DNA of 64,000 nucleotides from Lunularia cruciata (Eukaryota; Streptophyta; Marchantiopsida; Lunulariales; Lunulariaceae): NCBI GenBank assembly GCA_948567375.1, contig OX419759.1, positions 37,166,593 to 37,230,592 of the forward strand, read 5' to 3'. Shown piece by piece: positions 24,327 to 37,279 of this stretch (position 1 is its first letter; each line of letters starts with the position of its first letter). The notes under the pieces were generated by a model. It saw only the letters and a program-made list of their open reading frames with translations, ran no database searches and was not told where the DNA came from. The position numbers and the translations under genes were made by a program.

Positions 24327-27300
24327 AATGGTATGATATGGTATATGGTATCCGACTGTTAAATAACAATTTAAAATATCATAGAATATTTACCATCTGA
24401 AATAATAAAAACCTTCCAGCCAATAATAAGCCTCACTGGTGGGTTACTCTTGTTACTGGAGTTAAGTTGGCATTCAGTGTAGTGCTATCCAATCTTTGAC
24501 GTGCTTTAGCATCGCTAAGCTAATACTCCAATGCTTAAGCTCGTAATAACAAACCAACACGTGGCGATGATAAGATGTCGTAACTCGATATCCTCACATT
24601 TAATACGAGAAGTTCCCACGTGTAATGCGCGTTAAGACTTGTGTGGAGTCACCTTATTTTATCTTAATGACTAAACTACTTTGTACGGAGGGCCTCTCAC
24701 TAAAGGCTAAAGTTAGGGGCCAACCCACGTGAGAACGTCCGATATTTCCCACAACCTCTGCCGAATGTTCCCTACTTTTGGCTTGCTTTTCATGTTCGTC
24801 CTACATTTCAGCTTCACATCTATTAGCATTTGGATTGCTCTCGGGAGCAGCTCTGAGCCCTCTCATTGAATTGCATGCTAATCCACTGAAATGAAACAGG
24901 CCCAAATTTAGCCACACGTGTCTTCCCCCCCTGACATGATCGCGCACAATGCACAGCTTTTCTTCATTGCAGTCGCTTTGGGCGCAATGTGTTCGCATTT
25001 AGCTTTCATTTCGTGCACCTGATACTTTGGTTACATAGATGCTACTTGTTTGTTCCTCATAATTCATAAAAGGTATTGTGCATGCGGGTACTAAGATCGC
25101 ATGGTTATATTATATCGTGTCATTGTTGAGATATATCACATTTCGCAAACTAATAACGATACCGCGAATTACGCAAATTGTGAGTCATCTACGGGGTTAG
25201 GCATACAATGAACTATCTACAGATGTTAAAAATTTCACTTTTTTTAAATAGACAAGAACTGTATTTTGTTTTCAGTTTTCATGATTACTTAAAGCAGTCC
25301 TTTTGAATTTATGAACTTTTGCAAATAATATCGACTTTCAACAAAGTATGGCTATATATTATGACAAAATACATCACAATAATACGAGGACTTAAACTTA
25401 ATAGAGGTTTAGGATCACGGATAATCAATACACATCATAATCATAAAAATTTAACAAGCCTTAAAAAACCAGGTAAGTTGATAGGGCCCCTACATTAAAT
25501 CCGAATATACAAGTAGCAATGAACGTGCTCGGAACAATTAGACTTATTGCAGCTGAACAGATGCGTCAATAATGCACAATTGATAGGCAGAAATGATCTC
25601 GAACTCATTCTATTCTAATTTAAGAATCACATTAGAGATGACCACAGCCATAAAAAATTTATCGCAAACCCTGGACAATTAGTTTCGCAACCAAATTGAT
25701 CGCGGACATCTAGATGGCAAGTAAGTTCACAAACGGAAGGTTCACGGAGGCAATTTGTAATTTGTGATCGCCTCCTGAAATTACCAGAGTTAAACTAGAC
25801 TGCGATCTCTCTCACCGCAGTTAGTCTTCTCTCGTCGGCTCAGCATTGTCTCATCGCATTTCGGGATCAAACCTTCTGGAGCGGAATCTTCTGGAGCGGA
25901 ACAAGTCTATAAGACTGAACCTGACTAAGGAGGACGATCGCGTAGAAAAAATGAAGGATCGAGCCGTACAAAGAAGAGATGAAAAACCTGACCAGTGAGG
26001 AGGAAACATGGCATTCGATCAGGAGATGCAAAAGTGGAAGGCGGACCGCGTAGGATAACAAGAAGGATGGGACGACATAAAGTGGAGGACGATTTCAAGA
26101 GCAAGGGGAAGACTCTTTCGAAGATTTGCTGAGATCGGCAAATCTGATCCAAGTGCTAGAAGAGGTTTCATTCGGCCAGTTTTATCTACTCTCTAGGTAC
26201 CGAGAGTGTTTAAACTAATAGTCCGATAAACAGCGAACGACGACTCAATTTGATAACGATTAATGAAACGATTGCCATATTTTGCTACGGTCATTCGACT
26301 TGCTACGGATAGAACTTGCTCTGTTTGAAGGAATTGAAACTCTGGTTGTTGCACTATGTCCAAAGAGGCAGGTACTGTAAAAGTCTGCCAAGTACAGCTT
26401 TTAAACACAAGAAACAAACTGTAACCCAAATACAGTAATGCATATTTTCAAAAGTTCTTTCAAGGAGCCCGTTTGATTGTTTTGTCAACCGTCGACATCT
26501 ACTAGTTCCGGAATAATAGTTCCTCCAAACTAACTTATGAGTGTAAAATAATAGGTTTCAGAGGCAGATGCTACCATAATACGACCACTTTCAGCTGCCC
26601 CGGTCAAAGTGCGCCTCACTTATAAAAGTCTGTTTTAGGCCTGAAATTCCTAGGTGTTGAGCGTTTTGTTGACTCTTTCCAATAATGGTAAACTCGCTTG
26701 GTAGTACACATAACAAACTTTCTTTGGCCCCAACTAGGCAATGGCACCTTTTGGGAGACTTTTTTAGTAGTACTGGGGAGACTCTCGACTATGAAATCAG
26801 CATGTACCGATTGTCCCTGACGTATTACAAAGAGCTTTACCATCATCCGAGCCAAATCAAACGTATTTGTGGGAGCCTCGTTAGCAGATTATACATGTGT
26901 CGAGGCCCCATACCTACTTGACTGAGACATATTAATAACTTACTTCACTCTCTAAATGGCAACTAGTAGGCGTTAGTCAAAGTCGTATAGAATATCAAAG
27001 GAAATTGCTAAAGTAATTGATTAGTATTGAAGGCTAAAGATTGTCAACACTTTCTGGATTAGTGTTGATGGTGGCTCCCGTACCGGCATGGACTGCAGGC
27101 TTCCAAGAGAAGATATAGATGAGTAGATTGATACGTACGTTTAAGGTGGTGTGTTTGTAGTGGTAGCGCTATCGGGAGATCGGACGAGGAGAAAGTCTAT
27201 ACGGGTAATCCAACGGCGGGTGGTGTACAGTTGCGAGGAATCGGCTGCACACCGTTTCAAGAAGCCCCACAGCTAGTAGGTCCGTTGGAGAGGGACCCCC

Positions 27301-28869
27301 CGAGGTTCTTCTGTCCTAGGACGGGACCCGGTACTTTGTGGCGGGAAGGCCCCGCCTGCCTGCCTCCTGTTCGCGTCTCTTGGAATAATAGTTCCCCTCC
27401 CTACGTGAAGTTGAAACCGCGACGCCACGTGGTCCGTCGGCTTCAAATTCTCTAAACATGCATAAGGCACACTTCGTTCATGATGATTGTGCAATGACAT
27501 CACGATTATCATGGTCATGGATGCCTGGATTTCGATGCGGATCCACTCCGCCTCCACACCACCATGGCACCATGGCCTAACGGTATTCTTCCCCCTTTGA
27601 CACAGTCATCTGACAATCCTGAGGAACAGAAATACCACAAGTGTTTGCTGGGAGCACCACTGCAGGATAACTCTTTGATATATGGAGCACTTTTGGCGCT
27701 TTAGCGAAATTCAATAGTATTGTCCCCCTAATGCCTTCCCGCACATAAAACTGATTACTTTCCAGCATTTCTCTCGACCAAACTTCTAAACGAGAAGCAC
27801 TTTTGAGGCATGAAGCACTACTTCATTTGCTCAAGCCGGCAAACTCGGGAAATCCGACCCACTTTGCCGACACTTGTTACGGTGCGCAGCAGATCTGTTT
27901 GTCATCACTTACAGGGTACTGATAAGTGGAGGACAGTGATTACCTTTTTTGATGCATTTCCTTGTTTATACATTGAGTGTTCCTCAATGTCTGAACCTGT
28001 TGTCAGATCGGGTGTATCCCTTGAGTAACTTCTGCAAATCTGTTACCGTGAGTGATTTGCAAGTTCTGCAAATCCTGCATTATAACTAACATGACACACA
28101 TATCCACTTGATGCAACTTGGTCCACCCTTCAGCATCAAATATACTTATGAGAAGGTAGATATATAAAGGTATTTAGAAGGCTCGCAAAACTTGTTGCTT
28201 TGGGGTCTACACCACTCCAACCACCTCACATGGTCTGGACCTCCAGGTCCTGCCCATACTTTCACTTTCGTAGAATTAAAATTAACTACCTCACGACCAG
28301 CTCTTACACTATAATTTTCCTGTTGTGGAAGCGGACGATAGGAGAATTGTGATCATCTTTATCATTTATCCCCAGGCTGGGTCTCCTGAATACTCCAGTA
28401 TAAAATCATTTCTTTTCCAAGGGGAATATAGTAAAGAGAAAATAAACAATGTCGCTTTCGATTTTGTACTTGCATGGGATCGTCGTTGTCACAGCAGTTT
28501 ACTTTCTACTTATGCATATATTTGGTTAGGTTTGGTTAAAGTTTAGGCTTTGGATATCGTCTTGCACTCTTCTTGCACATGATTGTTTACCAGATTACTT
28601 CTCATTATACCTTGTCTCTTCTCCCTTTCTGTTTATCCTGCACACTATCAAATATTTTCTTCTTCAAATTCATTCATAATATTCACCAATAGTCGACTGT
28701 AGGTCACTTTGTCTGAAGATAAAGCATCTTCTTATGAATAGCGTCGTGTACATCTGCCTCTAGTACATCTTCGTGTGCGTCCCCTTCGCTTCTTGTCAAC
28801 CACAACTATAACATAATATGTAAATCAAGACCCACAAATAACTTAAAGCCTCCCTTTTGTTTGAGTACT
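24327..28869. other. Unrecognised non-coding region
   Basis: No convincing gene is seen. Between 25.93 and 26.08 kb there are two worn pieces of the LINE tail. A GC-rich island lies near 27.24-27.45 kb, with an open frame of 74 codons that I do not recognise. Other frames are short and lack motifs. Confidence 0.4.
25929..25985 (-). mobile_element. Worn LINE-tail fragment
   Basis: GACGATCGCGTAGAAAAAAT, then GAAGGAT and CCGTACAAAGAAGAGA, resemble the minus-strand form of the LINE tail with an internal deletion. A second shorter piece (GGACCGCGTAGGATAACAAG and AAGGATGGGA) follows at about 26042-26073. Confidence 0.5.
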
Positions 28870-29450
28870 TTTGATTCACCTCGGCCTTTCGGCTTAGGCT
28901 GAGCGTACCACATCCATCACTCTTGGACTTTTTGGACCATTGCACATGTGGTTCTTCATTGGATACAAAGTGCATACATTTCCTCCGATGTGTTATAGGA
29001 GGTGAGCATACTTGGGTCCATGATGCCATTAGAGATACAGTGGCCCAGATCCTACTATCTACACACTCACAAATTCAGATTGAGCTATGGATCCTAATGG
29101 GCCACTACCCCGGAGAGTGCACACAGATATTGTCATCTTAAGAGATAGCCTTCGTATGTTGTATGTGGTGGTGGCGGCAAACCCTCTAAGACTAAAGTCT
29201 TTGGCACGAGCTAGCACCCAAGCACGAGCTAGCATCGATCATCGCCACTAAGGGAAGGATGACCACTATGCCCCACGGGCTTGCCTTTGACCCCTTTGTC
29301 TCCCCTAGCAGTGGAGCTTTTTGACCATCTTTATCATCAATTTGATTGTTTCTTTCGTGACGCAGCATGGGGCTCACTATGGACGAGAGGCGCTTTGACT
29401 TTCTCACATGCCATGCTTACCTCATATGTTTGAGCTACAGAAATCATAGG
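28870..29450 (+). mobile_element. Diverged fragment of the LINE C-terminal region
   Basis: Translated pieces parallel the LINE at 22.4-22.9 kb. HCTCGSSLDTKCIHFLRC matches the CCHC motif CECGSTL..VHMTRC. WVHDAIRDTVAQIL matches THDAIRDIVFAMA. PLSPLAVELFDHLYHQFDCF, followed by FRDA, matches FVPLALELYGAMDTAFDTF. Many differences and stops show it is an older or different member of the family. No tail or target-site duplication was found. Confidence 0.7.
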
Positions 29451-32400
29451 CTCTGAGTCTTTACGACTAGCCTCAATACTGAGGGCGACCGGTTCATCGG
29501 CTACCTCTCCCTCACTTTTGCCAGATATAACGTTGGAGGATCACACTTTGCAGTTACATTACATTTGTCACTTAGATTGCATATTTTTAGTGTTTGCATT
29601 ACTACACAGTGCTTTGTTCTTTCTGCCATGTGAACTTTGGCTTTGGTTTTTCCATGCCTTTTTGCACTCTTTAGTTGTGTCTTGGACTCTTTCTTTCTTT
29701 ATGCATCTTTTGTGTGCTTGTATTCTTTTCCTCCTTTTCCTCCTGGTATCTTATTGGGCATATTGGCCTTTAAATTTAAAATAATAATAATTACACTAAA
29801 GCTATTTAAGCAAGTATCTTTCTTGAATCAAAAGGGTCACAAGTTCACAACGTAAGTGACGTCGTCGTTGTTATTGTTCTATGCGCTATCTGCCACATAT
29901 GATTGACACCGTTTGCTTTAGGCACCAATTTTGGAGTGGAGGATGCCACAGAAAGTGTAGGGGCTCAAAAGATGTGAAGATAGAGAAGATTCATCCACGG
30001 CAGATCCCGGAAGATTCATCGACTTAGGACTCGTTGTACCTTTTGCACACGCCTGTAAAGTTCTTTGGGTAAACAGATGTCACTAGCATGTGAGATTTCG
30101 CCATTCTATTCGTGTGGAATCAGCTAAACTGTTTGTGGACCACAGTTGTGGTTTTCTTTACAGATCTTCACATGGGTTTTTAGATACGGTATTAAATTCC
30201 ATATATATAGCCTCCCGACCAGGTTCTCCTGGTGGCATTCGTAAGGAAATGACGTGCCGCCTTAGTGTACAGGTGGGCATCTTAAGTGTAGATCGATTCT
30301 TGCAAGAAATTGACACACCGAGTTGAAGAAGATGACACTTCCGGAGGGGGAACCCTAAGGGCTTAGCTAAGATACCGCTAGATAGTTTCAAACCAGAACG
30401 AAGAGCGCTCGCAACGTCATGTTATCAATTTGTGTAGGATGGCTTATTCAGGGCCATAGAAACTTAGCAATTGATTACTCTTCAGGTTTTAACGACGAGT
30501 ATACAGTCCTACCACACCAATGTGCACACCAGTACCGTAAGATCGTGACGTGCAACTTTTTGTTGGGCTTGAAGTCCTTACTGACTATTGACTGAGTTTG
30601 TTCTCACATACAAAGAGAATGACGACACATCTCGAGTGCAACACAAGCAATACACAGATACCAGGGGTTTAGATACTACTCAAGCTCCCATGCAGCGATG
30701 GAGAGTAGCTACCCAAATGGCGGCCAATAGCTGTTTCACATCCTTGAGAAATGACGTCTCACTAGGTGCACAAATCAGTATGAAATTTGTGCTTTTGGAT
30801 ATTATCAACGAGAGCGAGTGGTTTGCATACGAAGCAATGACGATGATAGCGTGTGCAATGATTCGGTTGTAATCGGTATCTCTTGAAGAGCTTTTCATAG
30901 TACTCTATAACATCTTCTTCACTCAATTCTATCCCAAACATAGTAATGTAGGTAGGTCTGGGAAGTCTTGTTCAGGACACAAATTCCACTTGCCGTGGTG
31001 AAGTGAGAAGACTTCACGAAAATTCCTTCTGCCTATGTTATGTACTAAACTGCTACTACGACTATCACTGATCGAGTAATCCAAATGCCCATTCTCCTGC
31101 TTCCGTGCACTCATTGGTTCTTTAGACAAGTGTTTAGCACACGTCCCTAGCAATATCCATTCTCCAATTTTCACTTCACCAAGAAATTTTCATCTTATTA
31201 GGACACATTTCTCAAGGAAGCTAAGGAAACTGTTACCCAAGGACTGCTAATAGGATATACACAAGTTGACCATGCAATGTAGGGTCAAGTAGATAATTGC
31301 AATAATACTACGTTAGTACCGAGGACTAGTTATTGCATGTATCGGACATTTCAGACAATGGGAGAGGTAATGCTGCATGCAGAGCTAACAAAGATTACGT
31401 AAACTAGTTTGCATAACGAAAACATCCTAGCCAAACTTCATTTTGATAATGAGCAAAGAATAAACATGGGTTTAAATGTCTTCCGAAAACATCCACAAAA
31501 GTTTACGGTTTGGATTCAGATGTCCTGATTTTTGTTCAACTATAAAAACCATCAAAGCACTCGACATGCAGAATGAACTGACATGTTGGAGCTTTGCGCT
31601 CTTTTCTCGCTCGCACTTTTATCCGCTTGTATTCCTTTTCTCTGTCCATCGTGGTATTCTATTTGGCTGGTTTCTTCACGATTGACATGCAAATTCTTAT
31701 AGGTGATGGAGCTTCAATGGTTCTAACTTGCGTAACTATTTGAGCTCATGGACTATGTTCGCACTTGAGATGGCCAACGTTCACGAATTCACACGCGAGA
31801 ACACGTCCTAGTAGTTCTGGGATCGAGAATAGTGGTGCAATAGAACAGAACCAAAAGAATGGGAGACTTTTCAACAGTCAAAACCGGGAAGGACTCGTCA
31901 AGACACATAAACAGGAGGATCTGAGTAATTATAAATCCTATTTCATCTGAATGAGCTTCATAACACTCATTCTTTACTTTCCTAGTAACGCACACAAATT
32001 AAGTCAACAAAATGATGGATCATTTTGTTGACTTAAAGGTTTGTCCAATACATTACAGGAGTTCGCCATGTCAAAGTCCAACACCATTTCTGGACTTCCT
32101 GACGTTCTTAGAACTCTACATGTCTTCCACAATGTGTCCTTTGCTAGTTTGTTTGTACTTTTAAAATTGAATGAAGGACAATTTTCACCTGTCGACTTCA
32201 TCTGTAGACTTCTGCGGACATTGGGACTGTTCCGCATTTTGGACTGTGAATACTTCCACAAAACGCCGCGGCTGATTGCATTTTCACCTCTTTCGGTTGA
32301 TGAAAGAAATGTTCTGCGCTTGGTATAGTTCTGAGAAACAGGGAGATCCGACCTACACTTGGGGACATCGGTTTTGGCCTTTACAGGACCGAAGTGTGGA

Positions 32401-35400
32401 TACCGGTTCGGATGAGAAACAGTTTTCCCGTTCCCATCAATCATGCATCACGTGTTGTATATACTCAGAAAGGACAAAATGGTTGAAATTTGACACTAAC
32501 ATGATCTAATCCAGTGTGTGAATTTGTCTCTTGGTAATGCCGATAATGCTCTTACATGTATGATTTCGGTCCTTGATCCGGATGCTTTGAATCTGGCAAG
32601 AAGAGTGCACACTGTAGTAACGGGAGACGTTCCGTTGAACTACTAAATGAAAAGCGAGAAACCGAGAGTTATTCGAGGCACGTCTCTTTAGTCCATCATT
32701 AAAAGAAAAGCTTCAGTTGTTGGGAGGGGCTTATTCATCGTGACATAGATACACCATGTTCGATGGAATGAATCAATATTCTTGTTGCTGTATGTAGGCC
32801 AGGGCATAGCTAGGTCAAGGTGACCCGATTAGAGCTTAACAGTAGAGTTGACTCGTGTTCATGCAAGCGTGAAAATGTTTGAGGTCCATGTCCGGATCCT
32901 ATTTCATATTCCCTAGATCTCAGGATTTGTCTAATGAGCGATGATTGTTTTCTGCCAGCAAGTTGGTCTTTGGCACTATCTATAACATGCTTACTTCTCA
33001 ACATTGACAACTAGACAGCTCGTGTTCAGATATCGGTGTGAATCTAGATCCGGGGCCCCACTTCAAACTCGATAGTGAACCTTGCAAGGTTCGATCGCTT
33101 TATAGTCAAAAGGGGGCTTCGCAAAGGTTTCTTTCTACTACTTTGGAAACAAGCAATAGATAGAATGTGCACGCAGTGATGTCGGATGGCATACTATTGG
33201 TGAATCGAGCTCTTAAGATGTTTATTAAAGGAGATCTGGAAGAAATTTATTTTCAAAATTTGATTTGTTGGCTCACCCGTCCAAATGAAATCTGATCGCT
33301 GACAGTTGGATTTAGGACTTTACATGTCAAGACAGTTTTTCCTCAAGATACGACAGTGCATTCCAAACCTACGGATTTAACGCTTCCAGTCTGTTCTGTA
33401 GGGGACTGAGTAATTGTAGAGTCCTTCTGTGCATAGGGTTTCCATAAGTCAACAATTATGTACAAGTTCATTCCAAAAGCTTTACTCCCTTCATCTCGAT
33501 TCTCGTAAGGATGTACTAAATTCATCAAAATGTAACGGGAAAGTGATAGATGTGGCCAGGAACTTTCAAATGAGGAAGGGATCGCTCAAACTGTAGCCCT
33601 GGATGTCGCTGAAATGGCTTTTCGCTACTTACAATGACTCTATCTGACGGATCGTTCACTTGAGGAAATTTTCGTAATAAACAGTGCCTAAAGAAGTATG
33701 GTCAGGCTTATTCGGTCCTACAGTATTCCAATGGCCGTCACTGTACGGTGCTTGCTTTGGAAGCACGAGGGGATGGCGATCTCGCACGGTGCTTCTTTCT
33801 CGTTCACCAACAAAACAATTGCAAAATGATCTTTTACGATCCAGAAAAGAAAAGCAGAACTGCGGGAGATCCTCGGCTTTCAAGCGTATGCGTATGGCAA
33901 AAGCGGACCAAGACAATATTCATGTGAAGTATTTCATCATCACGTGAGGGTCCTGCAATTTTTGTTGCAATCCGATCCAATGGTTTGTTGCCCCTCATGT
34001 GAAGTTTCATCATCTCACGTTCATTGTGTAGAAAGAGAATCGTTGACAACTGGGAGTATCTTTGACATGTAGCCCTGGCGGCAAAGGTTCTTTTGCGAAA
34101 GGGGTCTGTCGTCTTATTGTTTCATATTATATGTTGTGGTTGAGGTATAAACTTCGTTTGGGTTGGATTAGCCTACCTCTGTGAAGATTACTTACCTCCA
34201 AGTCTACGAAGTGCCTTGCTGGACATGCTCGCGCTGCGGTGCCATGCTCTCGGTGAAAGAGTAGAGTAGCGTCTTCTGTACGGGGATCGCAAGTCCGTCC
34301 TCTCGTTTTCTGTCTTTTTGTGCCCAGGAGCTAATCTCTGGGAGATGACAGATGGTTGATAAACGTACCGGGGGCTCTACCGCGTTAGATTCATCATCTG
34401 CACCCTCTCAGTGCTGGCGTTGTAACGAAATTTTGAGGAACTGCGTGTAGGGTGACCAGGACATGAGCTCGCAGGTTCATTTTCCCGTTTCCCCATCGGT
34501 ATGCGGTGTTACTATGAGTGATAATTTTATGATTGTAGCCATTACAGTCCAAGTTGCGAGACGGCCAAACGCATGTTTTATCGTCTTCCAGTCTCTCGGT
34601 GTGCATTCTTGAAATCTTCAATGAAGCAGTCAGGATAGCTGGGAACGCCATTTGCACTGTGCAAATAACAGCTATCTATCGTAGAGATTAACTAATGACA
34701 ACGTAATGGAATCATGGTGGGACCAAGATCACAGTCGTCCCTGACTGCGTCCGAAAAAATTCGTATGTTTTGATACAACAAGTCCACTAACCTATCCTCA
34801 AAGTTTCTTGCTGGTATTCTGCACCTGAGCATCTCCTCCTTCTTTATGTGTTGGAAGACTAGACCTGGCAATATTCTTTCTTCCGTTCGGGTTCTCTATC
34901 GAAAATTGCGGAAAAATTGCACAACGTGTGAGATGCGAGAAAACTGTTTTGAACCATTGCAATAATGTGACGAGGATAGAGACGCTTGTAGTCTGGATAT
35001 AAGATTGAGCGCCATCTTCTCTTGAATTGCTCTAGACCTGAAGCTCAACTTTTCGGCTCCTTCTATCTTCACTGTTCATCAACTCGAGTCAATGAGATGC
35101 AAATGCTGTACAGACATCAGTGAAATTACACCGCTCTCACTGCCTTGTAAATAAAATTCTGTTTCATCCTGCCAAGAAATGTAGATAAGTATCTCCTCTC
35201 TATTTGGCAGGCCTCACAGTCCTCGTTCATCAGCCGGATCTTTTGTGATAGTTTTCTATATGCGTAGTGTTTCGAGAACTTAAAAGAGTACTGTATCTAA
35301 GAGCATTGTACACTAGCTGTAGGGAAGTCAGTAATCGGAGAAAGGCGGAAGCATGTGAAGTGTCATTGCAGTGATCAAACCGGGAACTACGGATGCTACG

Positions 35401-37279
35401 CAGCAATTGGCTTAAACCTGCACCAATTGCTGTGTAGCTGTGGAATCTCACCAGAAAGTTAATCTCACAAAGGCACCTACGAACACCAGGACTTCTAGCA
35501 TCTAGAATTACGAGTAAACACTAGCAACTTACTTTCTCTGAAAGCTCAACTGTGAACGTTCTGCATGTGACAACTGGAAGCTCAAGGCTTATGTTGGGAC
35601 GGATAAACTACAGGCATGTGTCAATCAATAATGCACAGGGACTACGAGCAATAACAGCCCAGAAGTATGTCCGGATACGATGCGAATGTGAGTAGGGGCC
35701 AACCTCATGACTGGCGTCAGACGTATGCGAGATATTTTGGCCTCAACAATTTAGTCATTACTTAACTTTAGCCCGAATTTGATGTGATATGCAAGCACAG
35801 TTGACTTCGATTGTCTAGACTAAATGGTTAGGATTAGACAGTTCAAGATTCCCGGTGTGAAACGTTCAACTTCAATCGAGCAATTTAATACCAGTATACA
35901 AGGGTGGCTTCACAGCGGGACTCATTAAATTTTCCTTGAGATACTCTACTCGGCACTTGGGCCTCTACACCAATTCATCATAAGAATTGCACCGTATTCG
36001 TCCAGGCATCCGGACTTGGATCCGGTGCAGGTGTTATTTAATAACAGAAACGCTACTAAGCGTTGCTCATAGTCGACCTGTGTTAATTCAACACTTCCTT
36101 TCCTGCACGGTTTTACATACCGCCCCACTTCTCCGATGCACGTTTTGGCTCGTTGAGTCCGCTGTCGTGTTGTGGCATATTGAGAAAGAGGATGTTTTCG
36201 TTCACTGGGTCACACAGGGAAGAACCCAAGTTTTCCCGACAGAATTTGTTTGTATGAGAAGGAAATGCTCCTAGGCGAAAGGAACAAGGGTATCAAAGCT
36301 CATGCTTAAATTCGATGCCGGGGGTTGGATGCTTTGTGCTGAATTGTGGTGCCGACTTTAGAGCATGAGTTACATGTGAACTATGAACTTATGACAGTTA
36401 CAACCAACTACATTCACGAGCTATCGCACCTCACGACGATAACAATTCATGGTAGGAACACTGGGCGCCGTCAGAACCTAGGCTGGAGGAAGCTGGTTAG
36501 GATCGACGAGATACTAGGTATGATAAATTCTTTTGTTAGCTCTCACGGAACAAACTCATAACTGGATAAGCACACGGAACGACCGTGACGGATTGTGATG
36601 GAATTTCCTGTACAAAGTCTCGCTAAAAGCACTTGTTACACAACCGGTTTGAATTTCTTGAACGACTTTGGCAATGGCAGACATACGAGATAAAGGCAAT
36701 GTTATAGACAGAATGAGAAATTGAAGTTAGAGATAATTCGCATTCTGGATTGGATGTGACATCTGAGAATGACGCACTGCTTTATCATTATGTTACGGTG
36801 GTCTAACTTGCGGGGGTTTCATTCGCTGTTGTGTTACCCTAGAATTTGGCAGATCAATTTCGGGTTTGCCTTGCCCTACTGCAAGAATTAATGTCTTTCT
36901 GTGCCTGAACTGCCGCCCTTTTCGCAATATTATCAACGGTTCTGTTTCTAATCGAGTTCGTCTGGAGATCGTCGAGGTTAAGTGGCGTCACCATCGTGCG
37001 GAAGACCCGCTGGAAAAATAGAACTGCGGAATTGTTTCGTAGAAACTCTGTTCGCAGTGGTGTATACCACATTCCAAGGACTGCTTGTCCGTTACCAGCC
37101 TTTCTCAACCACACTGTACGTCATACTGCAGTACTAGATTTGATTCGTGCAGCTGCTGAAGATTTCTTACTTCTGGCAAACTCCGGTATGGAAAGCCTTC
37201 TGCTAGTTGGCCGTTTTCATGCGTGCTATTGTTGAGAACAACCTTACGATACCGTCAACGATTTATAAGACGAAACAAA
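29451..37279. other. Long region without a recognised gene
   Basis: About 7.8 kb in which I can support no gene. Base composition is more even than in the first 9 kb, so unrecognised or decayed exons are possible, including the N-terminal CH-domain exons expected of a SPEF2 gene. The longest open frame (32004-32444, minus, 146 codons) has no motif I recognise and runs through the palindrome at 31999. A minus-strand frame near 36.85-37.11 kb has protein-like composition but no partner exon. Confidence 0.4.
31999..32036. other. Perfect 18-bp-arm palindrome with 2-base centre
   Basis: Left arm 31999-32016 (begins TTAAGTCAACAAAATG), centre GG, right arm 32019-32036. All 18 positions pair. Allowing a short bulge, ACAAA to the left and TTTGT to the right could extend the stem. 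Confidence 0.95.

Noticed and set aside
32004-32444. Minus-strand open frame of 146 codons
   Set aside because: There is no recognisable domain, no partner exons and it runs through a palindrome. Overlapping plus-strand frames are equally open.
36854-37114. Minus-strand 86-codon frame with protein-like composition
   Set aside because: No motif, no neighbouring exon and no splice pattern that I can support.
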